A stretch of DNA of 64,000 nt from Eubacteriales bacterium (GTDB taxonomy: Bacteria > Bacillota > Clostridia > Christensenellales > Aristaeellaceae): NCBI GenBank assembly GCA_028693055.1, contig JAQUWD010000013.1:17429-81428 (forward strand), written 5' to 3'. Positions 51,955 through 61,505 of the stretch are shown piece after piece; the first letter of the stretch is position 1; every line of letters begins with the position of its first letter. The notes under the pieces are model-generated. The model searched no databases. It was not told the origin of the DNA and saw only the letters and a list, made by a program, of their open reading frames with translations. Both the position numbers and the translations under genes were made by a program.

Positions 51955-53466
51955 ATGGATTATCAGAAGCTAAAAAGCGGGTCGGATGTTCGGGGTGTAG
52001 CTGTTGGGCCGGATGCGGTGTTAACCGAAGATACCGCTAAAACGTTAGGGATGGCATTTGTTCGCTTTCTCACCAAAAAGCTTGGAAAGCCTGCCCATGA
52101 GATCACTGTAGCCTTGGGCAGGGACAGCAGAGTTTCCGGCCCCGCCTTATTAAAGGCCACGGCAGAAGGAATCGCCGCTTCCGGCGCAACGGCTGTGGAT
52201 TATGGCATGTGCACAACCCCGGCGATGTATATGGCTATTTTGACAGAAGGCTTTGCACCGGACGCATCGATCATGATCACAGCCAGCCATCATCCGTGGC
52301 ATCTAAACGGACTGAAGTTTTTTTCCACTGAGGGTGGGCTGGGTTTTCATGAGCTGGATGAAGTGTTGGAGCTGGCACAGCACATGGAAAAGCCTGAGGC
52401 TGCTATGGGCGAGATTATGCAACAGCCTTTTTTGCCTACCTATCAGAAGCATTTACAGCACATCATCCTTTCCGGTATACAGCCGGAGGTGCAGAAGCCT
52501 TTGCTAGGGCTGCACGTGGTTGTTGACGCTGGAAACGGCGCGGGCGGCTTCTATGCTTCCATGCTGGAGGAGCTGGGCGCGTGGGTAGAGGGCAGCCAAT
52601 TTTTGGAACCGGACGGAACCTTCCCCAATCATATTCCTAACCCGGAAAATAAAGAGGCGATGGCTTCCGTCTCGGCGGCGGTGCTTAAGGTAGGAGCGGA
52701 TCTAGGCGTTATTTTCGACGCTGACTGCGACCGCGCGGCTATTGTGGATCAAACGGGTAAAGAAATCAATCGCAACCGTCTGATTGCCATGATCAGCGCT
52801 ATTTTGCTGGATGAAATGCCGGGCGCTACCATTGTAACCGACTCTGTGACCTCTGCCGGACTTTCAGATTTTATTAAGGAATGGGGCGGAGAGCACTATC
52901 GCTTTAAGCGGGGCTATCGGAATGTGATTGACGAGGCCATCCGCCTAAACGAAGCGGGTGTAAATTGCCCGCTTGCCATAGAGACAAGCGGGCATGCAGC
53001 CTTGCGCAGCAATCATTTTTTAGACGACGGCATGTATTTGGTAACGGTACTGTTGGTAAAGGCGATGCAGATGAAGCAACAGGGCGAGACCTTGAGCAAG
53101 CTGCTGGAAGGCTTGCGAGAGCCTGTTGAGAGCAAGGAGATCCGTCTGCCCGTGCTAGCGACTGATTTCTCGGCGGCGGCGCGTCAGGTCATTGAACGGC
53201 TGATGGAGTATGCTACCGAGCATGAGGAATGGCATATCGCTCCCGATAACCGAGAGGGTGTGCGCATTTCCTTTGATATTGGCGCAGAATGGAATGCAGC
53301 GTGGTTTCTGCTGCGGTTAAGCGTCCATGACCCGGTGATGCCGCTGAATGCGGAGAGCGATGTGGATGGCGGCCTGCGCTATGTGCTTGGAAAGCTGTAT
53401 GAAGCCATGTTTGAGATGCCTGAGGCCCGGGAGATCGATTTGGAACCGCTGAAACAGACGCTTTAA
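51955..53466 (+). CDS. Phosphomannomutase/phosphoglucomutase family enzyme
   Basis: 503 residues, four-domain alpha-D-phosphohexomutase. The active-site serine loop is TASHHPWHLNG near 105 (TASHNP in most members), the metal loop is DADCDR near 260 (usually DGDGDR), and the sugar-binding loop is ETSGH near 343. A phosphate-binding DNREGVR loop lies near 430. It interconverts hexose 1- and 6-phosphates for glycan precursor synthesis. The changed Asn-to-His and metal-loop residues mark a divergent branch whose sugar specificity is uncertain. AAGGAGG lies before the ATG. Its stop overlaps the convergent GH18 stop. Confidence 0.9.
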   Translation: MDYQKLKSGSDVRGVAVGPDAVLTEDTAKTLGMAFVRFLTKKLGKPAHEITVALGRDSRVSGPALLKATAEGIAASGATAVDYGMCTTPAMYMAILTEGFAPDASIMITASHHPWHLNGLKFFSTEGGLGFHELDEVLELAQHMEKPEAAMGEIMQQPFLPTYQKHLQHIILSGIQPEVQKPLLGLHVVVDAGNGAGGFYASMLEELGAWVEGSQFLEPDGTFPNHIPNPENKEAMASVSAAVLKVGADLGVIFDADCDRAAIVDQTGKEINRNRLIAMISAILLDEMPGATIVTDSVTSAGLSDFIKEWGGEHYRFKRGYRNVIDEAIRLNEAGVNCPLAIETSGHAALRSNHFLDDGMYLVTVLLVKAMQMKQQGETLSKLLEGLREPVESKEIRLPVLATDFSAAARQVIERLMEYATEHEEWHIAPDNREGVRISFDIGAEWNAAWFLLRLSVHDPVMPLNAESDVDGGLRYVLGKLYEAMFEMPEAREIDLEPLKQTL

Positions 53467-54605
53467 TTTTGGAGGCTTTCGCGCATGGCGCTTAGTAGCT
53501 CCCCATCGTGATCGCCGCCATATTCCCAGCACATCAGGCCCATAAGGCTGTTTTCGATGGCGTAGGCTCCTTTATAGGAGATGGAAAGCGGGTTGTCATA
53601 GGTGGCAAAACGCTTTCCACTCACGCTGTAAGCCGCTTTCGCTTGCTCGTCAAAGTAATGACGCCAGCTGTCGTCTGTGACTAACGCGCGGTATTGAACG
53701 GACTTGGAGCCGTTATCGCTGGCGGTTGCAAAAACGGGCGTGTCGGTAGCGGAAGCCAGCGTATAGATGCGAGCATAAAACGCTGCGCCCAGCATGATTT
53801 TGCTCTTGGGGATTCCTGCCGCAGCGAATGCCTGCACTGCGCGGTCGGCAGATAGCGGGTAGCTTTCGCTGGCGCTGTACAAAGGCGTGTGGTGGCTGGC
53901 TGTTTTGCGGCTATGCAGATCATAGGTCATTAAGTTAATCTGATCTACAATACTGCCGACGGCAGAACAATCGATGTTGGAGATGAGCGATGGATCCGCG
54001 CCTAGGGCAATGGCTAACAGACGCGGCTTGCCGTCCTGAGCGGTGAGGGCGTTTAAGCCTTGGCGAAGCGCCTTAAGAAGCAGCGTATAGTGCTCGCGGT
54101 CGTTGGGATTGGTTGCGATGCCGGCTGCTGACGAGCCCGGATACTCCCAATCGATATCCAGCCCTAAAAAGCCATGCTCCTCCATGAGCGCAAGGGCGCT
54201 TTCCACAAAGCGAGCGCGGCCCGCCTCTGTGGCGGCTGCTTGAGAAAAGCCATCCGCGCCCCAACCGCCGACGGAAAGCACCGGCAAAATATGGGGATGC
54301 TTCTCAATATAGCTGCGGAACGTGGCGATGGATAGCCAATGATCCCCATTGACCGCTCCGTTTCGAATGAGCGCGAAGGAAAAATTGAGTTGGTCTATAT
54401 TGGCCGCGTCATCATCCCGGAGGATCAATCCGGCACGGTCAAAGACATAGGCGGCGGTGCGTTTGTGCTGACGTTCCTCTGCAGCGGCTGGCTCCGGGGC
54501 GCTCACAGGGGTATCCCCTAGCGTTAATCCCAGCCACATGGCAGTAGCCATGGTAAGGCTTCGCAGGAAAAAACGTTTCCTGCTGCTGAGCTTGATTGGT
54601 TTCAT
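53463..54605 (-). CDS. Exported glycoside hydrolase family 18 protein
   Basis: 380 residues with an N-terminal hydrophobic signal or anchor (about 12-35). The GH18 barrel shows SVGGWGADGF near 110, and GLDIDWEYPG near 150 carries the DxDxE catalytic motif with the acid Glu. INLMTYDLH near 230 and a final Trp in GLMCWEYGGD near 360 complete the family set. Members hydrolyse chitin or other GlcNAc polymers, including peptidoglycan (YaaH/SleL types). Without LysM domains the natural substrate is uncertain. GGAGTTTTTT-type spacing (AAAGGAG, 11 bases) precedes the ATG. Confidence 0.9.
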   Translation of the reverse strand: MKPIKLSSRKRFFLRSLTMATAMWLGLTLGDTPVSAPEPAAAEERQHKRTAAYVFDRAGLILRDDDAANIDQLNFSFALIRNGAVNGDHWLSIATFRSYIEKHPHILPVLSVGGWGADGFSQAAATEAGRARFVESALALMEEHGFLGLDIDWEYPGSSAAGIATNPNDREHYTLLLKALRQGLNALTAQDGKPRLLAIALGADPSLISNIDCSAVGSIVDQINLMTYDLHSRKTASHHTPLYSASESYPLSADRAVQAFAAAGIPKSKIMLGAAFYARIYTLASATDTPVFATASDNGSKSVQYRALVTDDSWRHYFDEQAKAAYSVSGKRFATYDNPLSISYKGAYAIENSLMGLMCWEYGGDHDGELLSAMRESLQN

Positions 54606-54728
54606 TAGACAAAAAACTCCTTTCCTGATGAATGGTGAAAGTATAACATGTTACTGTCAGGTAAGGCAATGTTACATCTTGTCATGGTTTTGATGGAAAA
54701 ACAAGGAAATACAAAGGAGGGACGGCAG

Positions 54729-55208
54729 ATGGGCGAATACATCATGGACATGCGCAAGCGGGTGGGGCATATCCCCTTGATGCAATGCGGCGCTTCTGTT
54801 ATTGTTGAAAACGAGAAGGGTGAAATTCTGCTACAAAAGCGCTCGGACAACGATACTTGGGCTTATGCCGGAGGCTCGGTAGAGCTTTTTGAGCGTGTAG
54901 AGGACGCGGCTGCCCGCGAGCTGCTGGAGGAAACGGGGCTGATAGCGGACGAGTTGACGCTGCTAGGCATTTTTTCCGGCGAAAGGATGAGATACACTTA
55001 TCCCAACGGCGATGAGGTCAGTAATGTGGATATAGTATTCGTTTGCAAAAAATATCACGGTACGTTAAAATGCGAGAGAGGAGAGGTGGAGGAGCTGGGA
55101 TTTTTCTCGTTGGACCAGCTGCCTCAGCCGCTCTTTGAGGTGAATCGCCCCGCGCTGGAACAATATATGAAACTGCGCGGGATGGAGGGTCAATGGCAAA
55201 TGATTTGA
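54729..55208 (+). CDS. NUDIX hydrolase
   Basis: 159 residues. The full Nudix box G-x5-E-x7-RE-U-x-EE-x-GU is present from GSVELFE to REL-LEETGL near residues 50-72 and binds the catalytic magnesium. It hydrolyses nucleoside diphosphates linked to another moiety; the substrate is unknown. AAAGGAGG lies about 8 bases before the ATG at 54729; an in-frame upstream ATG lacks a site. It overlaps the MATE gene by 16 bases. Confidence 0.9.
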   Translation: MGEYIMDMRKRVGHIPLMQCGASVIVENEKGEILLQKRSDNDTWAYAGGSVELFERVEDAAARELLEETGLIADELTLLGIFSGERMRYTYPNGDEVSNVDIVFVCKKYHGTLKCERGEVEELGFFSLDQLPQPLFEVNRPALEQYMKLRGMEGQWQMI

Positions 55209-56527
55209 CGACCGGGAAGCCGGACCGCGTTCTTTGGCGCTATTGCTTACCGCTTTTTGGCAGCATTGTTTTTCAGCAGCTTTACAATATCGCCGACAGC
55301 GTGGTGGCGGGAAAGTTCATCGGCGCGCAGGCTTTGGCGGCGGTGGGCAACAGCTATGAAGTAACGCTGATTTATTTAGCCTTTGCCTTTGGGCTGAACG
55401 TGGGTACGTCGGTGGTGACGGCGCGCTATTTTGGCGCAAAGCAAATAACCGAGCTGAAAACGGCGGTTTATACGTCGTTTTTGTTCAGTACAGCGGTATG
55501 CGTCGTGCTGCAGGGAGCGGGCTTTTTGTTTTCACCGATGCTGCTTCGGCTGATACAAACCCCGGAGGAAATCATGGGGGATAGCCTGTTGTATTTGAAC
55601 ATCTATACGGCGGGACTGCTGTTCCTGTTCCTCTACAATATTGCTACCGGGGTATTTGCTTCTTTCGGAGATTCAAAAACGCCCTTTCTCTTCCTTGCGG
55701 TTTCCTCGGCGTCGAATATCCTTCTGGACATTCTTTTTGTGGCAGGATTTCAGATGGGCGTGGCAGGCGTTGCGTGGGCTACCTTCCTATGCCAAAGCTT
55801 ATCCAGCGTGGCGGCGATCATCGTGCTTTTTAGACATTTGAACGCCATGAAGTCGCCGGCAAAGCCAACTGCTTTTTCATGGCATATCCTTGGAAACATT
55901 GTCAAGATTGCGCTTCCCAGCACCTTGCAGCAAAGCTTTGTATCCGTTGGCAACATTGCTATTCAAAGCATTATCAACGGCTTTGGTACCTCGGCGATCG
56001 CCGGATATTCCGCTGCGATTAAGTTTAATAATTTTGCCATCACCAGCTTTTCCACGCTAGGGAATGGAATGAGCAATTTTACGGCGCAGAATCTGGGCGC
56101 TGGTAGCCCGGAACGCGTGCGGCTGGGCTTCCACGCCTGCTGTAAAATGATGGCGGTTATCATGGGTACCTTTATTGCCGTTTATTTGCTGCTTGGCTCG
56201 GAAATATTACAGCTGTTTTTGGACGAGAATAGCATGGAAGCCTGCAAAATCGGCGTGAGTTTGCTGACCATCATAGCGCCCTTCTATGTGACCGTTGCCG
56301 CGAAGCTGGCGGCGGACGGCGTGCTTCGTGGCTCCGGCTTGATGGGGGAGTTTATGGTTGGAACCTTTGCTGACCTATTTTTGCGAGTGGGGTTTGCATT
56401 CCTGCTGTCCCGCCCCTTGGGGATTACCGGAGTGTGGTGGAGCTGGCCCATCGGCTGGGTTGTGGGCGCAGCCCTAAGCCTATTCTTTTACCGAAAAGGG
56501 AAATGGTCAAGGATGCTATCCAATTAG
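55193..56527 (+). CDS. MATE family efflux transporter
   Basis: 444 residues with 12 membrane helices in two homologous halves. Conserved positions include PLFGSIVFQQLYNIADSVVAGKFIGAQALAAVG in the first half and the ALPSTLQQSFVSVGNIAIQSIINGFG repeat in the second. The family exports drugs or metabolites with sodium or proton gradients. Ligand unknown. GGAGGG lies upstream inside the NUDIX gene. Its stop overlaps the convergent acetyltransferase stop by 4 bases. Confidence 0.93.
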   Translation: MANDLTTGKPDRVLWRYCLPLFGSIVFQQLYNIADSVVAGKFIGAQALAAVGNSYEVTLIYLAFAFGLNVGTSVVTARYFGAKQITELKTAVYTSFLFSTAVCVVLQGAGFLFSPMLLRLIQTPEEIMGDSLLYLNIYTAGLLFLFLYNIATGVFASFGDSKTPFLFLAVSSASNILLDILFVAGFQMGVAGVAWATFLCQSLSSVAAIIVLFRHLNAMKSPAKPTAFSWHILGNIVKIALPSTLQQSFVSVGNIAIQSIINGFGTSAIAGYSAAIKFNNFAITSFSTLGNGMSNFTAQNLGAGSPERVRLGFHACCKMMAVIMGTFIAVYLLLGSEILQLFLDENSMEACKIGVSLLTIIAPFYVTVAAKLAADGVLRGSGLMGEFMVGTFADLFLRVGFAFLLSRPLGITGVWWSWPIGWVVGAALSLFFYRKGKWSRMLSN

Positions 56528-57750
56528 AAATAGGTATGGATGTACAGCGGCTTGCGATAGAATACGCGAGCCGCTTTTTCTATGTCGCACTGAAGGGTTA
56601 CGTCCGGCAGCCCCGGCGCGGCGTCCAAATCGCAGCGGCCTAAAAGCATGCGGGAGAAAGCCTGAATACTCATGAGAATATCGGGCGTATCGTTTGTTTT
56701 TGAAACCTGATTTTCAGCGCCCGGCTTGAAGGACACTGTAAAGCAGCCGTTATTTTGGGAGATTTGGGAATCGGTGAGGGCGATGGATAGCTTTCCTTCG
56801 CCGCGCATCGCAGCCATTTTCAAGGCGGCTTCCACGTTGATCACGCGCACCATCCCGAAGAATTCTAGACCCCGTTCAACAGCGCCAAAGCTCCATTCGG
56901 GATAGAAGGCGGATAAATCCATGTCGGTGGGCAGGAAGAAGGAGGCGCGGGCATGATCGGCCTGCAGGGATGCGAGCAGATTCATTAGGCCCATAAAGCC
57001 CTCGGCACAGGTAAACACGAAGCGACTGCATTGCAGGTCACGCTCGGCGCTACCCGGCTTCATGCCAAAGCTTACGTAGCCCATGGGCGTACCGTCCGGG
57101 CTATGATACAGATAGCTGTACTCCTTGTCCTTGAAGGGATCCGCTTGGGTAGCCCAGCGGCACTCGAAGGCTTCGGGCTGAACCGCCATATTATAACGCT
57201 TTGCCCAAGCCTGATCGACCGCCGTGACGGCGACGGTGAAATCGCAGCCTTTTTCCAATAAGCTGCATTGACCGGGCGCGTCAAAACGGGGAAGCGCGTT
57301 TAACGTAACCGTCCATTTGACCCGGTCGCAGCCCAGCTCATAGCCGAATTTTCGATAATAGAGGGTAGAAAAGGGATATAAATAGGAAAAGACAGCGCCG
57401 TCCCGGTACATTTGTGGGAGCGCTTTTTCAAAGCAAGCGCGGATTCCGCCATGCTTGCGGTATTGGGGCAGAGTGGAAACGCCGCCGATTCCCATCATAG
57501 GCGCGAAGCCATGATCGAAGCGAACGGTATAAGGAATGACGGTAAAGGTGCTCATCATGGTTTGATCGTCGTCCTGAAAGGCGGCCCATTGGGACTGCCA
57601 GTGCGCGGCTTGACGGCTTGAGGGCTCCTTGGTTTCGCTTTCCCAGAATTCTATGGGGGACTTATCGGTGTGAAAGCTGTATTCGAAGGCCAAGGCACAG
57701 AATTCTTGAACGCGTTTATATTCCTCGGGGCGAATTTGTCGTACGATCAT
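56524..57750 (-). CDS. GNAT N-acetyltransferase of the Eis-like family
   Basis: 408 residues. Tandem GNAT domains occupy about 1-290, with the acetyl-CoA loop region GIGGVSTLPQYRKHGG near 90, and a C-terminal SCP2-like domain occupies about 300-405. This is the layout of Eis and related acetyltransferases, which act on aminoglycosides, peptides or proteins. The ATG at 57750 has AGGAG 8 bases upstream; the GTG at 57759 directly touches that site. The target is unknown. Confidence 0.88.
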   Translation of the reverse strand: MIVRQIRPEEYKRVQEFCALAFEYSFHTDKSPIEFWESETKEPSSRQAAHWQSQWAAFQDDDQTMMSTFTVIPYTVRFDHGFAPMMGIGGVSTLPQYRKHGGIRACFEKALPQMYRDGAVFSYLYPFSTLYYRKFGYELGCDRVKWTVTLNALPRFDAPGQCSLLEKGCDFTVAVTAVDQAWAKRYNMAVQPEAFECRWATQADPFKDKEYSYLYHSPDGTPMGYVSFGMKPGSAERDLQCSRFVFTCAEGFMGLMNLLASLQADHARASFFLPTDMDLSAFYPEWSFGAVERGLEFFGMVRVINVEAALKMAAMRGEGKLSIALTDSQISQNNGCFTVSFKPGAENQVSKTNDTPDILMSIQAFSRMLLGRCDLDAAPGLPDVTLQCDIEKAARVFYRKPLYIHTYF

Positions 57751-57968
57751 CGGGTTCACTCCTATTCATTGTATGAAAGCCTTCCGATTGAATAATTGAA
57801 TTGTATCATTGAAAACGGGCGGATACAAGGCTTTTCCGCGATTAGGACGACTTTAGCGCCAAGTGAACAACTGAATACAAAAAACGGCAATTGCAAACGA
57901 TGCAATATTCCCTTGAATTTTATACAATACAAACATCAAGGGGACAACAAATGCCGGGAGGGAAAAAG

Positions 57969-58937
57969 ATGCTGAAGAGCTCCGTATCCAATGGAAAGGC
58001 CATGCACGCGTCCATCGGCGGTTCCAACCGAAAAAAGACGCTGCTTCTATGCAGTATGGTTGCGCCCGGCGCACTGTGGCTACTGCTGATTCGATATTTG
58101 CCTATGTTCGGGATCGTGATCGCGTTTAAGAACTATCGAGCCTACAAACCTAATACCTTTTGGAATAATATCGTGCAAAGCAAGTGGGTTGGGCTGGATA
58201 ATTTTGCATTTCTGAAATCCCCTGAAACCGGGGTGATGATTCGTAATACGCTGGGATACAACATTTTGTGGATTGCGCTGGGATTGGTCATCGCCGTTGC
58301 CTTCGCCATCATGATGAGCGAGCTGAAAAACCGCTTTGCCGCCAAGACCTACCAAACCTTGATGTTCTTCCCCTATTTCCTAAGCTGGGTGGTAGCAAGC
58401 TACTTTGTACTGGCATTCCTAGACCCGACCAGCGGAATGATTCCTACCATGCAGAAGAATATAGGCGTGACGCCTACAAACTTCTACCACGATACCACCT
58501 ATTGGCCAATCATCCTAACGCTGTGTAATCTGTGGAAAAACATTGGTTACTCGGCAGTGCTGTACTTGGCTGCAATTACGGGTATTGATACGACGCAGTA
58601 CGAGGCGGCAGCCGTGGACGGCGCAACCAAATGGCAGCAGATTTGGAACGTGACGCTGCCGAACATTCGCACCATGATTATCATCCTGCTGATTATGAAT
58701 GTAGGCAGAATCTTCAACTCGGACTTTGGTCTGTTCTACAACGTGCCCCAGAACTCCGGCTCGTTATACCCGGTGACGCAGGTCATCGACACTTATGTAT
58801 ACCGCGCTTACGCCAATACCCACAACATGGGCATGAGCTCGGCGGCAGGACTGCTGCAAAACGTTGTTGGTTTCATTTGCATTATTGGCACCAACGCGAT
58901 TGTACGCAGAGTGGATTCGGACAGCGCATTATTCTAA
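57969..58937 (+). CDS. Carbohydrate ABC transporter permease (LplB type)
   Basis: 322 residues with six membrane helices. The first (about 32-52) has the LplB-type phrase RYLPMFGIVIAFKNY, and the coupling loop EAAAVDGATKWQQIW lies near 218. It forms the channel with the next permease, for oligosaccharides or complex carbohydrate. The ATG at 57969 has GGGAGGG 6 bases upstream. No ATPase or hydrolase is encoded in the three-gene cluster. Confidence 0.92.
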   Translation: MLKSSVSNGKAMHASIGGSNRKKTLLLCSMVAPGALWLLLIRYLPMFGIVIAFKNYRAYKPNTFWNNIVQSKWVGLDNFAFLKSPETGVMIRNTLGYNILWIALGLVIAVAFAIMMSELKNRFAAKTYQTLMFFPYFLSWVVASYFVLAFLDPTSGMIPTMQKNIGVTPTNFYHDTTYWPIILTLCNLWKNIGYSAVLYLAAITGIDTTQYEAAAVDGATKWQQIWNVTLPNIRTMIIILLIMNVGRIFNSDFGLFYNVPQNSGSLYPVTQVIDTYVYRAYANTHNMGMSSAAGLLQNVVGFICIIGTNAIVRRVDSDSALF

Positions 58938-58953
58938 GAAGGGAGGCGGCCCA

Positions 58954-59883
58954 ATGATTGCGCAACAGATCAAGCAAAAGGATCATCGACTGAACAGCTT
59001 TAGCGCACCGATAGAAGGACTATTCCACATTTTGCTGGGAGTATTCGCCTTGGTGTGTATCATTCCCTTCCTTTTTGTGGTGATTATCTCCTTCTCCACG
59101 GAGGAAAGCATTCGCCAGATCGGCTATTCCTTTGCCCCCTTACAGTGGGGCGTAGAGAGCTACCAGTACGTGTTCAAGCTGGGCGATCAGCTTTGGCGCA
59201 GCTACTTTAATAGCTTCTATATCACCATATTGGGTACGCTGCTAAGCGTCACCATGTGCGTATTGTACAGCTATCCGCTGTTTCGTAAGGATTTTAAGCA
59301 CCGTAATTTCTTCAACTTCTTAAGCTTTTTTACCATGATCTTCGGCGGCGGACTGGTACCCACCTATATCATTTGTAAAAGCGTGTTGGGACTTAGCGAT
59401 AACTATGCGGCGCTGATTGTTCCCATTCTGTTTAACCCGTTTAACATCATCGTGATGCGCACCTTCTTCCAAACCTCGGTGCCCATGGAACTGATCGAGG
59501 CTGCAACCATTGATGGCAGCGGAGAGTATCAGACGCTGATTCGAATTGTGGTTCCCATTGTAAAGCCGGGCATCGCCACCATTTCGCTGTTGAACGCGCT
59601 GGCCTTTTGGAACGAGTGGTTCCTAAGCCTATTGTATATCAGCAAAAATAACTCCATCATTCCATTGCAGTACTTGCTGATGAAGATGCAGCGAAACGCT
59701 GATTTTCTTGCCAAGAACAGTCACATGCTGGGCGCGGAGGCCCAGAACATCGCCCAAAACCTGCCGTCGCAGACGCTGAAAATGGCGCTGGTGGTATTCA
59801 TCGTCATCCCGATTGCCTGCGCCTATCCCTTCTTCCAGCGCTATGTGGTGGCTGGGCTCACCATCGGTTCCGTAAAGGGGTAA
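58954..59883 (+). CDS. Carbohydrate ABC transporter permease (YtcP type)
   Basis: 309 residues, six membrane helices. The coupling loop is EAATIDGSGEYQTL near 205, and the protein ends VVAGLTIGSVKG. The YtcP-type phrases VFALVCIIPFLFVVIISFS and FGGGLVPTYI are present. The ATG at 58954 has GGGAGG about 8 bases upstream. It follows the LplB-type permease by 16 bases. Confidence 0.92.
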   Translation: MIAQQIKQKDHRLNSFSAPIEGLFHILLGVFALVCIIPFLFVVIISFSTEESIRQIGYSFAPLQWGVESYQYVFKLGDQLWRSYFNSFYITILGTLLSVTMCVLYSYPLFRKDFKHRNFFNFLSFFTMIFGGGLVPTYIICKSVLGLSDNYAALIVPILFNPFNIIVMRTFFQTSVPMELIEAATIDGSGEYQTLIRIVVPIVKPGIATISLLNALAFWNEWFLSLLYISKNNSIIPLQYLLMKMQRNADFLAKNSHMLGAEAQNIAQNLPSQTLKMALVVFIVIPIACAYPFFQRYVVAGLTIGSVKG

Positions 59884-59935
59884 GAACGGCCATGAGGCAC
59901 ATGACCGCTTACATATAAAAAAGGAGGACTTTCCA

Positions 59936-61438
59936 ATGAAAAAGCTATTGGCTCTGGTTCTGGTATTGACCATGGCGCTCTCAATGGTCAGCTTTGCGGC
60001 TGCCGACGAGCTGCCCACCATCACCGTCATGTTCCACGGCAGCAACGTTGCCGACGATAAGGAAGTACTGGAAAAGGTAAACGAGTACATTGCGGACAAG
60101 GTTGGCGCAAAGCTGGAGGTTATCTGGGGCACCTGGGGCGACTTCGATGATAAATCCACCAACGCCATCAAGGCTGGCGACTCCGAAGTGGATATGTACT
60201 TTACCTGCTCTTGGAGCGCTGACGAGTATAACTCCTACGCTAAGGACGGTTACTGGCTGAAGCTGGACGATCTGATTGCCGAATACGGCGCTGATCTGAC
60301 CGCCGCCATCCCCGAAGCGCTGATGCAGGCCGCCACCATTGAAGGCGCTGACGGCATGGGCATCTATGCGGTAAACGGCTACAAGGATTTCGCCACCCAG
60401 AACTGCTGGGACGTGAACGTCACCTTGCTGGAAGAACTGGGCTATACTTTGGACGATGTGAAAAAGATGGACTTCTATTCCTTTGGCGATCTCTTTGCCA
60501 AGGCTAAGGAAGTCAAGGGCGATAGCTTCTATCCCTTCTTGGTGGAGCCCATGGTGCTAGAGCGCATGGTGACGAACGCCATCATCATCCCCGGCGACGC
60601 AGGTTCCGTCAACATGCTGAGCTACTACCTTGATCCTACCGACGTAAGCAAGGTAAGCGCGTCCGGCAACACTATCTATAACAAGTTTGCCACCGAGGAA
60701 TACAAGAAGTTCGTAGAGAAAATGCGCGAATACTATCAGGCTGGTTATGTGAACCCCGGCTGCGCCGTGGCTGAAACCTCCAACGATACCCGCACCAACG
60801 CTCAATTGAACGGCGAATACCTCATTGGCACCCAGTCCTATGCGCTGGGCTACGAATACGAAGCCTCTGAGCTGCGCGGCATTCATGTGGAATTCATCCC
60901 CTGCACCGAGCCTTATGTGGATACCACCGCTTCTCAAGGCGCTATGATCGCTATTTCCTCCGCCTCTGAGCATCCTGTGGAGAGCTTCAAATTCTTGAAC
61001 CTGTTGAACAGCGATCCCGCGTTGATGATGCTGCTGAACTATGGCGTAGAGGGCGTGCATTATAACCTGAACGCCGATGGACTGGTCGAATTTACCGATA
61101 AGCGCGCCGATTACACTCCTTGGCGCAACGGTATGGGCAATATCACGCTGTTGACCGCTACCGCCGATGAGGGCGCGGGCTTCTGGGATACCTTCAAGGG
61201 GTATTATGGCTCCGCTAAGGCGATCCCGATCCTTGGTTATATCTTCAATAACGCAGATGTACAGAATGAAATGTCTGCGCTGGGCAATATTGCCGCTCAG
61301 TATGCTTTGGCGCTGGACGCAGGCGCGGTTGACCCCGCTACCGAGCTGCCCGCTTTCCTTAGCGCGTTGGAAGCTGCTGGAATGCAGACCTATGTAGACG
61401 CTGCTAATGCTCAGTTGACCGAGTTCTTGGCGAAGTAA
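59936..61438 (+). CDS. Carbohydrate ABC transporter solute-binding protein (LplA type)
   Basis: 500 residues. A signal peptide (MKKLLALVL start, cleavage near AAA-DE at about 23) is followed by an LplA-type family 1 binding fold. YFTCSWSADEYNSYAKDGYWLKLDDLI near residue 85 is a family block. As with the other binding protein in this window, there is no lipobox Cys. It is the last gene of the cluster, behind AAAAAAGGAGG. Substrate unknown; LplA/YtcQ-type proteins bind plant or host oligosaccharides. Confidence 0.9.
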   Translation: MKKLLALVLVLTMALSMVSFAAADELPTITVMFHGSNVADDKEVLEKVNEYIADKVGAKLEVIWGTWGDFDDKSTNAIKAGDSEVDMYFTCSWSADEYNSYAKDGYWLKLDDLIAEYGADLTAAIPEALMQAATIEGADGMGIYAVNGYKDFATQNCWDVNVTLLEELGYTLDDVKKMDFYSFGDLFAKAKEVKGDSFYPFLVEPMVLERMVTNAIIIPGDAGSVNMLSYYLDPTDVSKVSASGNTIYNKFATEEYKKFVEKMREYYQAGYVNPGCAVAETSNDTRTNAQLNGEYLIGTQSYALGYEYEASELRGIHVEFIPCTEPYVDTTASQGAMIAISSASEHPVESFKFLNLLNSDPALMMLLNYGVEGVHYNLNADGLVEFTDKRADYTPWRNGMGNITLLTATADEGAGFWDTFKGYYGSAKAIPILGYIFNNADVQNEMSALGNIAAQYALALDAGAVDPATELPAFLSALEAAGMQTYVDAANAQLTEFLAK

Positions 61439-61463
61439 GAAGTTAAGCTCAAAACCCACATCA

Positions 61464-61505
61464 TATAAAAGGGGCTGCGGTCTGTTGATCGTAGCCCCTT
61501 TTATA
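61464..61505. terminator. Terminator after the binding-protein gene
   Basis: TATAAAAGGGGCT (61464-61476) pairs with AGCCCCTTTTATA (61493-61505), 13 bp. Confidence 0.9.

Noticed and set aside
57889..57928. A possible promoter (TATACAAT) before the LplB-type permease.
   Set aside because: No acceptable -35 lies at 16-18 bases (ATGCAA only), so it is left uncalled though the -10 is good.
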